Source of the DNA: Gyromitra esculenta
Taxonomy: Eukaryota; Ascomycota; Pezizomycetes; Pezizales; Discinaceae
Assembly: GCA_038503075.1 (NCBI GenBank)
Contig: JBCAML010000014.1
Location: forward strand, 1,364,001-1,428,000
Length of the DNA stretch: 64,000 bases
Direction of reading: 5' to 3'
Shown piece after piece: positions 10,404-22,362 of this stretch. Each line of letters starts with the position of its first letter. Within the stretch, counting starts at the first letter, position 1. Both the position numbers and the translations under genes were made by a program. The notes beneath the pieces were generated by a model. It saw nothing but the letters and a program-made list of their open reading frames with translations, searched no databases and was not told the origin of the DNA.

Positions 10404-13400
10404 AGACTTATTTGCTCGTTTCCTCGCACTTGGCACCACATGCTGTATTCTAGTTAGTTAGCATTGAGGTATATACCAGGACTATAGCAAATAAAAGTTA
10501 AATAGACTTGGAACAACCAAACCCCCGCCATGGTTCCCACTTTTCTTTTTTTTGTAGCATTCGGAAAGTAGGTTTCGTCAGCCTTGGTGCACTGCCAAGC
10601 TTAAATCCCTTGTAACATTACGAAATTTTCCGACAAACATGTAGGCATCGAGCCAGGCTGTCAAGGTGGATAGATTAAGTAAGCCTGGGAGTAGATCTGA
10701 AAGTTACAGTGTGGCTCAATAGGCGCGTGCTACAAAAATACCACTGAACGTAGCAACAGGTTTCCACAAGATTCATAAACGATCACTCACATTCTCGGTG
10801 TCTGTTTCACTCATTAGCTAGAAGCACAATAAGGCACAGGTACTATGGATAGATATGCCGGTTCAGAGCTCTTATTTATCATTCGAGCACTTTATACCAT
10901 ACACTATATCCATCTTAGTAAGGTTATATCATCTTGTTTTTGATACAGTCTAGCTAGAGCCTGTGATGAAAAGCCACACAAGTCTACGAGAGAAGGTAGA
11001 GTTGGGTTGGGATGAATATACCCTCCAGATTAAATTCCCAGATATAGTTTCTTCTATTTCAAATGAGTCAAAACCCCTACGCCAGTATTCGTATGGACCT
11101 CTACAGCCAAGTCCACAAAACTATTGCGTTAAGGGAAACTGAACAATACATTGCAACCTTCTCTGCAATCAAATACTGCTCATAGCAGGTCCAAGTTACC
11201 ACCTTTAGAGTTGCGATAAAACGTAAACTGCAGTTTGACAGGCTATCCTCTATCCTCTACGCCACAGAAACACGCTCCCACTCTACTCTAGAGGAGAAAC
11301 TCACCTCCCCTTCCGACCAAAGAGGCTAAAACTCACGCCAAGCCTAAAAGCAGGTCCTCTATCAAGCTCGACCACCAACCGACGAGATTACCACCTCTGG
11401 CTCGTTCTGCGATGAAATTTTCTAGCTTTGCATTTACTATTTCCAGGCTCCGAAGAGCTAATATTATAATAGTAGCAGAGGGTGAGTGTCAAGGTCTAAG
11501 TTAACAATAACGTATCACGAGGTTATACAACAAGCAGTACCAAATCCCAGACCCGAATTAGATGCAACAAGGGTGGTGCAGAAACTCGCTAGACTATAAA
11601 AAGCTTCACTCCAGGACGCCACAACTGCATGTGTACTTAGATGGAGCCCAGACGAAATATGCCAGCCCCCGACGACCCCAAAAAACCAAGAAGCTCCAAT
11701 AACCGGATAAAGATACTCCTAATGACATTAGAGCTATATATAACCACAGACTCTACATATATAGAAGCTACATATAGATAACGCAGCTATCACATCCGTC
11801 ATTTTCAGATCCTCTATCATATTCAGATCCTCCGCGAATCGCAAAGAGCAACTCGAAAGAGATGTCCGCAGTTATGATCGGCGAGGACGTCGACATACAC
11901 ACCAAACAATCGAACGAAGGCATCCCTGTTCTCGATAAGGACCCTGAATATCGATCGTACATATCTCGGATAAAGTCGCAGCCACCCCTATCGTTTTACC
12001 AAGGGGGGGCGAGGAAACGACATGTGTGAGAGAAAGAGAGAGGGCCAAAAATAAAACAAAAACCGTGGTTCTGGAATGCAACTGCAGGGAGGGTTTTTTT
12101 TTGACAGCTGGTTTAGGTTATTTACTTTATTTACCTGCGTAGGCGAAACCTCCCCACACGCACAGTATTTTGTTTGTGTTGATCATTTCCCCGAGTGACT
12201 GGTTGGCAGTTAGGGGGGGGGATTTTTTTTCCAACTTCAATTAAAAAAAAAACTGCATGCAGGGGAGATGGGGGGGGGCAGATCGATGGTAATGAGATGG
12301 GAAAATGTAGGAATCTACCTATCTCTTCTTCCTTGCATGAATTTACCATGGGTTGTTAATATTTGGGCTTGCTATTTGTTCCAGTGCTACACCACCGATA
12401 ATCCTGGTCAATAACTTTTATCACGAGAGTCCCAGGTCTTTTATCGACTGGTAGGAATTGGAGTACGAGATGTAGAGTATTCAACGATTTAGCTACGCCC
12501 TTGCCGACAGAAGAGCTTTACTGGGCTCCCCCAGCCATAAGAGCGAAATATAGTAAGGAATGTAACGCTGGGGGTTTTCCTGACTTTGTTGGGTTGCTTA
12601 TGATGGGTCTAGCTTTGAGGGATGACCTGGTATACCGGCGAACTCGATAAAACTGAGTGTTTCTTAACGTCTAAGCTTTGGAGATACATGTGGGTAGGGT
12701 TGTTGAGTATTGAAGTTTGGGCGAACCGTGGTTCTTTCCAGATCGTTGCTGCCGGCGCGGATCACCCTTCTCGTCACTTGGTCATACAGGCAAAGCTTGG
12801 TCCTCTATAGGGACTTTTATGTCTTACATGAACCGCGTTCTGGGTGATCGGAACCTGGATGAGGTTGGGTTACGGACATGTTTGGCGGAGGAGGGCGGGT
12901 TTTGTATGACCCGAGGATCAAGGTGAGGCCTCAGCGCTTTTGTGTGAAAGCCACCAACATTTAGAGCAAAACAGCTCATGTAACCCAGACAACTTTAAAC
13001 ATCCGATGTTGGTCACCAGTTTTAGTCTGCGGTTCATGCTGTACTGTGTCTCTGGGGGCAGAGACCTAGAAACAGAAACGGAAACATTTTGTGATTCTGG
13101 ATTCCTCTGGCCCTCTTATCGCTGCGAGGATGCCCTGCCAATAGGCAGTTAGCTGCTATTTCACGAGGGTATCCACGGATAGCTGCCTTGCCTTACCTTA
13201 CACTGGACGTTGGGGGTTCGTGAGACCTTGCTCCGGGGGATCGACGGGCTTTTTTTGTCAGGCTGGGATAGTCCATGGAGCCGAGAGCGCCGACAGGCTG
13301 TGAGCTGGGACCAATTCGCGTCGAGACAGGGGTCCGACACCGCAGCAGTGCAGCGGCCACTCCACGCCAATCAACCAAACAAAACCCAACCTCCAATCTG

Positions 13401-13811
13401 TCTCGCAGACGGTAATGGAAAAAAACCCTCTTGCGGGGTAGCCACCGTATGCTTCTGCTTGGTTCGATTCTTGCCTCCTATTCTTCCTCCTCTCAATGGC
13501 CCTTGCAGTCCTGCCCATGGTGGGTGGGTGGCGGGTCACTTTGCAATGCTGATGCCGCAATCATCTCGCTTTTGCGGCCAGTCGAGCAGAAATGTATAAG
13601 AAACCTGGCCTTACTCCATGCGATGGAATATGCAGTGACTGGCTATTTCATGTCGAGTCAAACGTAGCTGGAGACTGGATAATTGCGGGCTTTCTCGGTG
13701 TTAATTTTTCTTTCCCTACCTCAAGCATCCCTCCCCGAGGCTTCGATCTACGAGCTTGCCCTGAGAAGATTTTCACATATTTTCACATATTTTCCGCATA
13801 TCTGAATCTAA
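10404..13811. other. Gene-free 3.4-kb stretch
   Basis: No coding region is supported. About 10.9-11.8 kb is dense in stop codons and has the look of degenerate, once-coding or mobile DNA, but no domain could be read. 12.0-12.3 kb contains G8-type homopolymers, and 12.6-13.6 kb has several short overlapping open frames without splice logic. A duplicated TTTTCACATA motif (about 13771-13793) sits just upstream of the VIT gene. Confidence 0.45.
13768..13800 (+). repeat. Tandem TTTTCACATA motif in VIT gene leader
   Basis: Two adjacent copies of TTTTCACATA and a related third copy (TTTTCCGCATA) lie within 45 bp of the ATG at 13812. They may be promoter or leader repeats; function is unknown. Confidence 0.5.
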
Positions 13812-15943
13812 ATGGCCCCCAGTAATATGCCCTTCACCGGACTCTATGACGAGAGCGGAACAGTCTGCTGCCCAGCTTCCCTGATCCACTGCTCCGTCGA
13901 GGTGTCAATCCACGGGCTTCGGAACCTGGTGTCGCTGGGGTTCCTGTTCCAGAACACGTCTCGGAACGATTTCACTGATGCGGTATTTCACTGCCGCCTT
14001 GCCGAGGATTCCTCCGTGACATTTATCGACTGCAGCATCGAGAAGGCGTCTGAAGTATCAGTGTCGGGGGATCCCGAGCAGAGACTCGAGCACAGAAAGT
14101 GTTCAAATATATTACATTTTGGCTCGTTCTTCCAGTGTAACGTGGGACGCGTGGAGGCCGGGAAAGACGCAGTCATCTTCATTCGGTTGGTTTTATTTTT
14201 CCTGCGATCCTCATAATAATAAATATATATTTATATCCCGCCTGCAGCTACAAATACCCTTCTGACGTGTATACCCAGTTATATTTATGAAACAGTTGCA
14301 GAAGAAAACGCTGTTCACCTCTCTGTCCCTCTTCCTTCATCCCTAAAGGGGGGAACGGAAACAAGAGCTCATGAAATGTACCCAGTGGAGACCGCTACTA
14401 TATTTTCCTTCAACGTTGAGTCGGCCATGCCGGGCCAGATCCTGGACATTCGCTCCGATTCACACTTGATCAGCCCCGATATCGAATTAAATACGGCTAC
14501 CATCCAAGTGAACGAGCCCGTCCTTCCGGTAAGTGTGTCCACGTTCTGTCAAAAAAAACCCCCCTTCGATTCTATTCACTCGCTAATATTCGATGAGATG
14601 CAGGGAAACGACGACTTTCAGCTCACGTTTTTTACCGAGAACTTGTCGGATACCGACTCGGTATCGGAAGGCGGGTTCACTGATTTCAGCGAATGCTTCC
14701 ACAACGATGATACCGACGTATCTGAATGCCATACACCCATCAACCAAGACTATGAGGCTTCAACTCGCAGCGTAGGCGTGGCATGGTCTGATCTTTCTGA
14801 TGATCAATTCACGGGTCGATCGTTTCTCTTTGCAGAGAGTGATGACGGAAGTGATTATGGAAGCGATGATAGAAGTGTTGCTGGAAGTACGGACGGGATC
14901 TATGGTCGGGAAGAAGACGAAGTGGCTATGGAGGAAGAGGATGATGAAGAGGGGGGAGAAGACTTATATGCGTATACATGGACGAGAGAGCGCGAGGATA
15001 GTTATTCGGATGATTCGGATGAGGAATTCTACGATTGTTTGGAGACTATTCCAGAACAATTAATAGCTGAATGGGCGAGAGTACGGGACTCAATGGCTTC
15101 CAACGGCCGTTCATCACGGTTTACTTGGTACGACGACTCGGATGCTGAGGATGACGATGTTTACTACTTCGAGGAGGAGCCTTCCATTTCACCAGAGACA
15201 CCCCAGTTGAGTATCGGGACATTTTATGATTCCACCGTGGTACGTCCCATATATAACTCCCATCCAGTCTCCTTCATAGGTTCAAGCTCTAAATTACTGT
15301 CCAGGAAATTGCAACAGCCGTATCACCAACTCGGGCAGCCGTTATCGACATCCCCAGGCGACCCTCAGTATCATCTACGCTATCTGCACCAAGACGCCCT
15401 TCAGTATCTTCAACCGTATCAGTACCGACAAACCGGGGCCGATCTGACTCCACCCCGCTGACACCCCCGTCAACACCTCAATACTCCAACCCCAATAGCC
15501 CGGTCATCAAGCCGAAGCGACGAAGCCAAGCACCCATCCTTACAAACCTTCGGGAACTCGTCGTTGAACTCGACACCCAGCTCCGTAATTCCTCTAGCGT
15601 CTTCCTCGAACTAAACGAATCCTTCTCAAAGACCATCGGCATCCCACTATCAACTCTCAAGCAGCACGAAGAGGACGTTCAATCTGCCATGATCCCCGAA
15701 GTCCGCCAGTGGGTTCGCAGCGGTATCTGGGCCAGTCTTGTCGCGCTACACTATCTCGAGTTCAGCGGATGCAAGGAGCTCGCCGAGAAGGATCCAGATT
15801 TCGCCGAGGATTACGGGTATCTGTGTTTTTGTTTAAACGGGCCGTTACTGCGAAGTTCAAATTGGGTACAATCGAAATTTGAGGGATTAGCGCTGTCGGA
15901 TCTGAGTAGAGTTGCACATGACCTGTTCTGGACGACGGAATGA
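13812..15943 (+). CDS. VIT-domain protein with acidic linker, no vWA domain
   Basis: Exons 13812-14185, 14279-14528, 14604-15239 and 15305-15943 join in frame to about 632 residues. Residues about 15-210 resemble a VIT domain (vault/inter-alpha-trypsin): VEVSIHGL, SLGFLFQNTS, AVFHCRLAEDSSVTFIDC, VGRVEAGKDAVIFIRY, AVHLSVPLPSSL and LTFFTENLSD all fall in family order. In most fungal homologues a vWA domain with a MIDAS motif follows; here the position is taken by a long Asp/Glu/Ser-rich stretch (about 230-420) and a Ser/Pro-rich linker. The last 130 residues contain WASLVALHYLE, resembling the C-terminal helical segment of VIT-vWA proteins. The first intron's acceptor at 14278 was chosen because it yields R-Y-I-Y-E and keeps frame. 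No signal peptide or membrane segment is seen. The molecular role is unknown. Confidence 0.8.
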
Positions 15944-16631
15944 GTTACGATGGATGTTTGATATGCCCGATATGCCTTTTTCTTCTTATTATTGCCCTTT
16001 TTTTTCTTTCTTCCTCTACTGTTTTTTTAATCCAGGGGTGTTTTTGATTTGGTGTGATGGTGTCTTGGGGAGAATTATTTGTTGGAATCCAAATAATTTT
16101 TTTGGCTGGGCAGGACCCAGTTGGTTTTCGTTTTTTTTTTTGCCATGGCGTTATGAAATTTTTCTGTTCTTTGATGCAAAAAGGGCGTAGGTTGCTTTAT
16201 GACATTCTCGGTTGTATTTTTTGGAGCACATTTCTGGGGATTTACGATAGCATTTCAGATGGGGGGGAGGGGGGGTGGAAGATGGGGAAATGATATATGC
16301 ATGCGATATGGGAATGAAGTGAGGTTTTTCTTTTCTTTTTCCTTTTCCTTTCCTTGTTTAAGTCTAATTAGATGTTATGAAGGTACCACGTGTTAGTTGA
16401 ATGTATGTACAGATGCCATCACGAATTCTGAAGGGGGGCAATTAACTCATGGGGTTGTGATCGTCAGCTCAAATTCAAATTCTGTGCAGATTTGCGTGTG
16501 TGACAAAAATCGTATTTAGAACAAATTTATAGATTTCCGATAAACTCCCTAGATTGAGGCGTTTTCTTTGTTTTGTTTTTTTCAGGGAGGGGAGGAAGGG
16601 ATGCAAAAAAACAATTTCAAAAAAAAAGTAA
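15944..16631. other. T-rich 3' flank
   Basis: The segment between the VIT-protein stop and tRNA-Phe is T-rich with G runs, consistent with 3' untranslated and spacer DNA. No gene is seen. Confidence 0.5.
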
Positions 16632-16683
16632 TGCGCCAAACCCGGATCGAACGGGTGACCTTCAGATATTAGACTGTAAAGAA

Positions 16684-16714
<31 letters not shown>

Positions 16715-16720
16715 TAGCGC
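16632..16720 (-). tRNA. tRNA-Phe (anticodon GAA), intron-containing
   Basis: Read on the minus strand, the sequence folds as a cloverleaf. The 7-bp acceptor stem is GCGCTAA/TTGGCGC with one G-U pair. The D arm is TAGCTCAGTTGGGAGAGC and the T arm carries GTTCGATCC. The anticodon stem TCAGA/TCTGA encloses CTGAAG, then about 16 intron bases, then A, giving anticodon GAA with the intron just after position 37, the canonical eukaryotic site. No terminal CCA is encoded, as expected for a nuclear tRNA. Confidence 0.9.
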
Positions 16721-16851
16721 TGATGATATTCACTCGCAATCAAAATAATATAAACTAAGTTTTCTTTTTGTAAATGACACGTGTAAGTACATGTAATATA
16801 AATTGATGACGATGATGATGCAGGGTACAAGCATTTGCGTATACACACGTA

Positions 16852-16974
16852 CTCGTATTCTCATGACGTTTTTAAAATGGGCCAGGTCCGCATATCATAC
16901 AAACTGCCCTGAACCTACCTATTTTATGTGGGACGCAGAGGTAGCCCGTTCTAAAAACATCATGAGAATACGAG
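16852..16974. mobile_element. Inverted-repeat MITE, TA target duplication
   Basis: Terminal inverted repeats of about 31 bp run from CTCGTATTCTCATGACG at the left end to CATCATGAGAATACGAG at the right end, continuing through GTTTTTAAAATGGGC / GCCCGTTCTAAAAAC with a few mismatches. The 123-bp element is flanked by TA on both sides (16850-16851 and 16975-16976), as expected for a Tc1/mariner-type non-autonomous insertion. It encodes nothing. Confidence 0.75.
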
Positions 16975-17098
16975 TATAAGTGTCCGGAGTGGGGGTGAAG
17001 TTGACTAAACCATGCCGTAGGATTAATCACCATCAAGGGTCCCATCCTTTATTGTTGGGAGGCAATATAAACTCACTACAAAAAAAAGGGGGGGAAGG

Positions 17099-17195
17099 GT
17101 GAAGTTGGAACGGCTAAAGCGTTGAACCACAACGATTAAGCTATGAAAAAACGGAGGTTTTTTTTCTCCAGTATCCTAGGCCGTTCCAATTTCAC
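17099..17195. repeat. Short inverted repeat, possible small MITE
   Basis: GTGAAGTTGGAACGGC at 17099-17114 is inverted at 17180-17195 with one mismatch, enclosing about 65 bp. No clear target-site duplication is visible, so a hairpin-forming repeat and a decayed MITE cannot be told apart. Confidence 0.5.
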
Positions 17196-17273
17196 ACACT
17201 GTACGCTTGTACCTGATGAGATCTAAAATGGAGGGGGTAGGGAGAGGGGGTTGTATATATAAGTTAGCTGTTT

Positions 17274-17856
17274 TTTTTTCTTTTGATACATGCTCCCTCT
17301 CCTCTACACTTCGCTCGCTTGAAGCAACAACTCCTCCTTCTGTGTTGCAACGGGGTGACACAGGGCCAAAAGTCTTTAGCACTTAGGCTTCACCCCCGCT
17401 TCGTGATACTTCTCCTCCTCTCATGATGCCCTTTTAGGGAAGCATCCATCATGATACACTCTTCACCCTTTGCCCTCTCCTAGCGAGACTCAAGGGCTCC
17501 CTCTTCTCTCTTCGGCTGCAACTCGGATCTCGGTTACAGCCACTCTTCGCCCTCGCTTAGTGCGCGCCTTCGTCTCTACCTCGTTTGTGCTTGATGCGCC
17601 AGTAGACTGCTACTAGTACGGCCAGCAGTATTCTACCAATCACACACTAAACTTCACCATCATCGGCTTCAATAACTATCTTGTTCACTGGTTATTTTGT
17701 TTCGTCTCTTTTGTATTTTCCTTTTGTCTAGGAGGGTTGTGAGAGTAGGGTTTTGTTCACGCTATAACTTCGGTTGCATGTGATATTCTTGTACCTAGAT
17801 AAAACAATGAAACAATGATTTAACAAAAAAAAAAAAAAATTTTTTCTTTTGATACA
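17274..17856 (+). mobile_element. Poly(A)-tailed retro-insertion with 17-bp target duplication
   Basis: TTTTTTCTTTTGATACA occurs at 17274-17290 and again at 17840-17856. Between them lies a 549-bp insert ending in 15 A residues (17825-17839). The repeated target site and poly(A) end are the marks of target-primed reverse transcription. The insert (17291-17839) has no open frame of note and no obvious tRNA-like head. It is most likely a 5'-truncated LINE 3' end, a SINE or a retrocopied transcript; which one cannot be decided without family comparison. Confidence 0.75.
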
Positions 17857-19460
17857 GCGAGTGCTAGAAGGGATATGCTAGCAGGGGGGTTTTTCTGTAT
17901 GCTGGGTGTGGTGTGTCCTAGGGTTTGTGTTGGATATATGGTATATATCCATAGGCTTCCTAGTGTCTCATTTGGTACGTCACTACTCGGGATACCGAAG
18001 ACGTTCGGTATAGTCTATACTGCTAAAGGGGGTTGCTCGGGCCGATCTATTCGGCGCCCAAAGAGCCCCCATAAACCTGTTTATATATGACTCCATAGGG
18101 AGTATATATATGGAGCTCTTCTCCCGTTCGTCTATTCTGTTTCCTTTTCTCTAGTTTACTGGACAGTCAATATATCAGATCTATTCATTATTTCAACAGT
18201 TTGGTATTTGCGGCAGCGAGTGATTTTGCATGACCTGTATTGCTTTCAAGTTGGATTGGGATATATTGCGGTGGTTGAAATAGACGAAGCTCTTTACAGG
18301 CGGGTTATTGTGTTCGGCAGACACCATAGATTCCCCAAGGCTGAGATAGGGACCCAAAGAGCATGTGATGCAGGCTGTGTCTGTTTCAGAGAGTCGGAAC
18401 AGGGCTAGTTATTGTATTTGTAGTAGGCAGATAGATATGTACCCTCACTCGAGAATTTCGAAAGCGATGGATAACCACTGGCGTCTGAATTGGTTTGAGG
18501 TCTATTGAGATGGTCTTTCTAGGACTTTTGCAATTAACCTGTAGCGAGTTTCTTAATGCTCTTGCTCCCGAGAACGGATTCAGCTGCCTGCGTTTTGTTT
18601 AGAATAACATTGTGACTGAGTGACTTGGGTTCGCTCTGGTGTGTTGTGCTGATAGATGAGTGCCATTACGGCAGCTTCCGAGCCATTTGACTGCCAAGGT
18701 ACATAAGTATCAATCGGCAGAGACTGATAGGCAGTGATGGCGTCAGTTGAGATGTCTATAGCATAGTTTATAGAGACTGCTATAGCGGGTAAGCATATAT
18801 AGAAGGGTACCTATAGGCCAGGGCACCAGGGGCTCATAGGATACGAGGCGATTTGAAAACGGTATAACAGAGGTCATATATGTCTCACAGAGTACACGAT
18901 ACGACGGCGATAAGGCCTGATTTCCGGAAGGCAAGAGAGACGGGAAAGATTGTTGGGGAAACTTCCCAATACGGGATGGGATATACCCTCGGACGTGAGT
19001 GTTTTCGGAGGCGGAAATTAGAGAGACAGACACCCGAGCACGCGGCACACGCGGATATGGGGGCACCAACAGTATATGTGTGTGGAGATAGGGGCGCTCC
19101 ATCACCACTGAGAAGATAAGCAGCTGAGGGTTTCCCACCGTCTCAGTCGTCTCGTGAGAGGGCGGACGTCGATGGAAGAGCTGCAGCCTGCAGGCACTCT
19201 TTCTCTTGCTAGAGCTCGATGAGAGTCGCCCTAGTCGGGGGTTGTTGGAGGTGTATGGTGGGAGCTGAGCAGTGGGCTGGTTCAGTGCTGTTTGGCATCA
19301 CCAAATATCACACATTACACACATACGCCCGTATATACATACAACGTAGTATCTCACCACCCTTGGCGGCTACAGGTACCCGTTTGTCCCCCCCACCTAT
19401 AAATTCTCCCCCATTTTCCCTCCATTGGCCCAAACTAACAACCTCCAGCATCCAGCTACC
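17857..19460. other. Gene-free spacer
   Basis: No gene is supported between the retro-insertion and the gluconokinase start. Short open frames (for example at 18208-18408) have no recognised domain. The last 100 bases are C-rich promoter-like sequence. Confidence 0.45.
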
Positions 19461-20179
19461 ATGGCGACCTTCACCGAGAAACAGCTATCTCCTTCACTGC
19501 ATCTCATGGGAGGACAATACTCAACTCCCTCTCTCCCAAAATCCATACGTCACATCTGGATCGTCATCGGTCCTGCCGGTTGTGGTAAATCCACAATAGC
19601 CCAATTCCTCGCGAATCAGCTTAACCTACCATACATCGAAGGCGACGACGTAACAAACCACCTTCCCCTCCCCCCCCCCCCCCGCGCAGGACTGGTGCTC
19701 GTACGTAGTCTAACAGCCGATTCTAGTTCCACCCCCACCAAAACGTAGCCAAAATGGCGAACGGCATCCCGCTCACCGACGAAGACCGCTGGGGCTGGCT
19801 TGCCACTCTCCGCAACGAAGCCGTAGCTAAGCTCGCTGGCGGCGCCGACGGCTGCATCGTTACGTGCTCGTGTCTCAAGCGGCGATACCGCGATGTGATA
19901 CGGCTCGCTGGGCTGGAGGTCGAGGGGGGCGTTGCGCTGCGGTTCGTGTATCTGCGTGCGGACGAGGGACTGATTCTTGATCGGGTTCGTGCGCGGAAGG
20001 GCCACTATATGAAGGATGAGATGGTGCGTGGGCAGTTTGCTACGCTGGAGGAACCGGGGACGGATGAAGGTGATGTTGTCACCGTGGATGGGAGCGGGGC
20101 GAGGTCGGATGTGCAGTGGTTGGCGCTGGAGAGCGTGCTGCAGCGTATGGATGCCGGGGGGCGTGCTTGGCGTGGGTAG
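19461..20179 (+). CDS. Gluconokinase (GntK type)
   Basis: The enzyme phosphorylates D-gluconate with ATP to 6-phosphogluconate, feeding the pentose phosphate pathway. Exons 19461-19649 and 19727-20179 join in frame to 213 residues. The Walker A loop GPAGCGKS is at about residues 37-44. The splice produces GDD-FHPHQNVAKMANGIPLTDEDRW, the gluconate-binding block typical of the family (usual form GDDLHP-xNxxKMxxGxPLxDxDR). A CSCLKRRYRD segment and the FVYL strand follow, also as in the family. The start is the ATG in ACCATGG, preceding a 30-residue leader. The intron carries a run of 12 or more C residues, a likely sequencing hazard. Family assignment is firm; the exact symbol used in this species is not known. 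Confidence 0.93.
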
Positions 20180-21447
20180 CTGCAGATTGGAGGTGGATTG
20201 TTTGGTCTTGGGGATTGGTCATGGGGGTTTGAATTTCTGGTGAAGACATGGTACATGCATATATCAGTTTGGGGTGGGGGTGGGGCCTCTCTTTTTCTGG
20301 AGTTGTAGCTTTCTTTTAGGTCTTGGTTTTTCGTGCACACTATACAAGGCGCTCGGTGGATGTGTATCGTTGCGGTGGAATGCCACAAGTTTTTGATTTT
20401 GTCAATCTAAAGAATCACGAACCATCACTCGAGCCATGCACCACATCAGCCTAGAGGGATTGTGAGTACGCTATTTTGTAATATTCGAACAGAAGGTATT
20501 GAGAAGTAAGCTAAAGACACCACCAAAGTAACACGTCCCAGCACGTAGAAACCCAAGAGCTCGCACTCGATACATGTAGCTGCAGCACGTACCCGCTACG
20601 TCATCTATCACGGCCCGCGGAAGTCGGTGTGTTTCTCATAATATTACCGATCTCATCATATCGAAACCGTGACCATTATCTGGCATAAAGTTGGTGTTAC
20701 TGCGCTGACCGCTGTCCGGATTCAGATAGCCACTCAAAATAGCCTGAAAGAAATTGGGAGAACGTCTTCTGGGGTCTAGGCCTTAGACAAGCCTAAGTAG
20801 AGCTCTTCGAGTCAGGACTGTATTTGCGCCTAGAGGAGTCTCCGACTGCTTGTCATAGATACTTTCTCTTATGTTCGTTGTGCTGGATGCATGGGTAATC
20901 GAACGGCGCCACCCTATGGTTGCGATAATGTTGTTCGTTTGTGTGATGTCTTTATTGATGCATTCGGGCTGTGAGCATTAACTGCATATGTAGTTTCCCG
21001 TAATTGTATGGTAAGGCCTGGTGTTATAACCCCCGTCGTCGACACTCTATTCTCTTTTTATGATGGTCAGCTCTGAGGTAAGCTCTCTGATGCCGCGGTA
21101 CTGCCTAGGGTAAGGTTAACTTCTAGTCTCTTGCATTGGGAAAATACTGCTTCCAGTCTCGGTGTTTTTGGTCAGAAGTATCATTACCCCTGCCTGTCCT
21201 TTGGATATCAAGACGAGCCCGAAACTGCCTATTTGTGGGCAGAGTCGAGATGGTATATAGGGGTGGCGGTATTTCTGGTAGGTATGGGCTTCACTATTTT
21301 GTGTGTTCCCCGCCGTGGATGAAGAAGATCAACGTTCTGCATAAAGATGAAAGTCCAATTCTAGCTCTAATCCTGTCTGTCCCATTTATCCCATCTGCTG
21401 TCTATCCGCCATCTGCCTATCCACCCATCTTCTGCTCCCTCACCCCC
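20180..21447. other. Gene-free spacer
   Basis: About 1.3 kb lies between the gluconokinase and FSH hydrolase stops (convergent). No coding frame, RNA gene or repeat was recognised. Confidence 0.5.
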
Positions 21448-22242
21448 TCAAAACGGCACATCCATATCTTCCACACTCTCCTCCACCACCTCCGGCTTCA
21501 CGTTATCCAGCACAAACCCCAAAAGAACGTTAACAAACTGCTTCGCGGTAGGTAAATAGTGTCCACCAGGATGATACACCACCCTCTTCTCCCCACCTTC
21601 ACACGTCTCCACGAGCGCCATAGTCCGCGCTTCAACCACCACCGCATCCAGCGAGCCCAGGAAGTGCAGAACCGGCGTCGTGATCTTCGGGTCGTAGAAG
21701 TAATCGTACTGTGGCGCTGGGGCCCGGAAACCCGAGTACGCAACACAGAACTTGAACGGCGGGTGCGAGGCCGTGAACGAGACCGGAATAGATTCCGGCG
21801 GACGTGAAGGCTCGAGTAAGGAAGCAAGCATGACAGCTAGAGCAGCACCCTGAGAGAACCCGACTGTGCCATCGAAAGGGCCCTATATTTCCAATTAATC
21901 AGCCCCCAGCCCCCCAGCCCAGAACGGTAGAAAACGCACATTCTCGTCAAGATAGGAACTCAAGAACTTCCACGTCTCGTCGAGCCCGGTGTATTCCCCA
22001 GTAGCCTCGTTCCGTCGCCACCATGCCCAATTGTCGGCGCTCTCTTCGCCACCCTCGTTTCCAGCCCGCTCTCCGGGCAGATCTGAGAACTTGAGTAGGT
22101 GTGGCGCGGTCGGGAAGTAGAGCTTGCTCCCCGGCGGGAGAGCCTTCAGGGCGGTCTTTTCGAGGGCCTTGGTCTTTGCATGGAAGAGGGGCCCGGACTG
22201 CGTATATCCGTGGAGGAAGAGGAGTTTCAGTGGTTCCGCCAT
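21448..22242 (-). CDS. FSH1: FSH-family serine hydrolase
   Basis: This is a small alpha/beta hydrolase of the yeast Fsh1/human OVCA2 family; members cleave small carboxyl esters and their physiological substrates are largely unknown. Exons 22242-21940 and 21882-21448 join in frame to 245 residues. The N-terminal LLFLHGYTQSG carries the oxyanion-hole region, the nucleophile serine lies in GFSQGAA (about residue 111), Asp lies in LGSLDAVV and His in HPGGHYLP, so the full triad is present. Length is normal for the family. The start lies 120 bp from the divergent mitochondrial ribosomal protein gene. No targeting signal is apparent, so a cytosolic location is likely. FSH1, FSH2 and FSH3 cannot be distinguished by eye. 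Confidence 0.92.
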
Positions 22243-22362
22243 AGCGCGTGTAAATGGTAACTACCCAAACCCGCATCTGCGGCTCTCTCCACCCTCCACC
22301 CTCCACCCTCCATCCCCCCCCCACCCCACTACAACCACCACCAACAACCACCACACGCAGCA
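22243..22362. promoter_or_regulatory. 120-bp bidirectional promoter with CTCCACC repeats
   Basis: Only 120 bp separate the divergent ATGs of the FSH hydrolase and mitochondrial uS14 genes. The segment contains a tandem CTCCACC-type repeat (about 22287-22312) followed by C- and A-rich DNA. It must hold both core promoters; no TATA box is seen. Confidence 0.7.
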
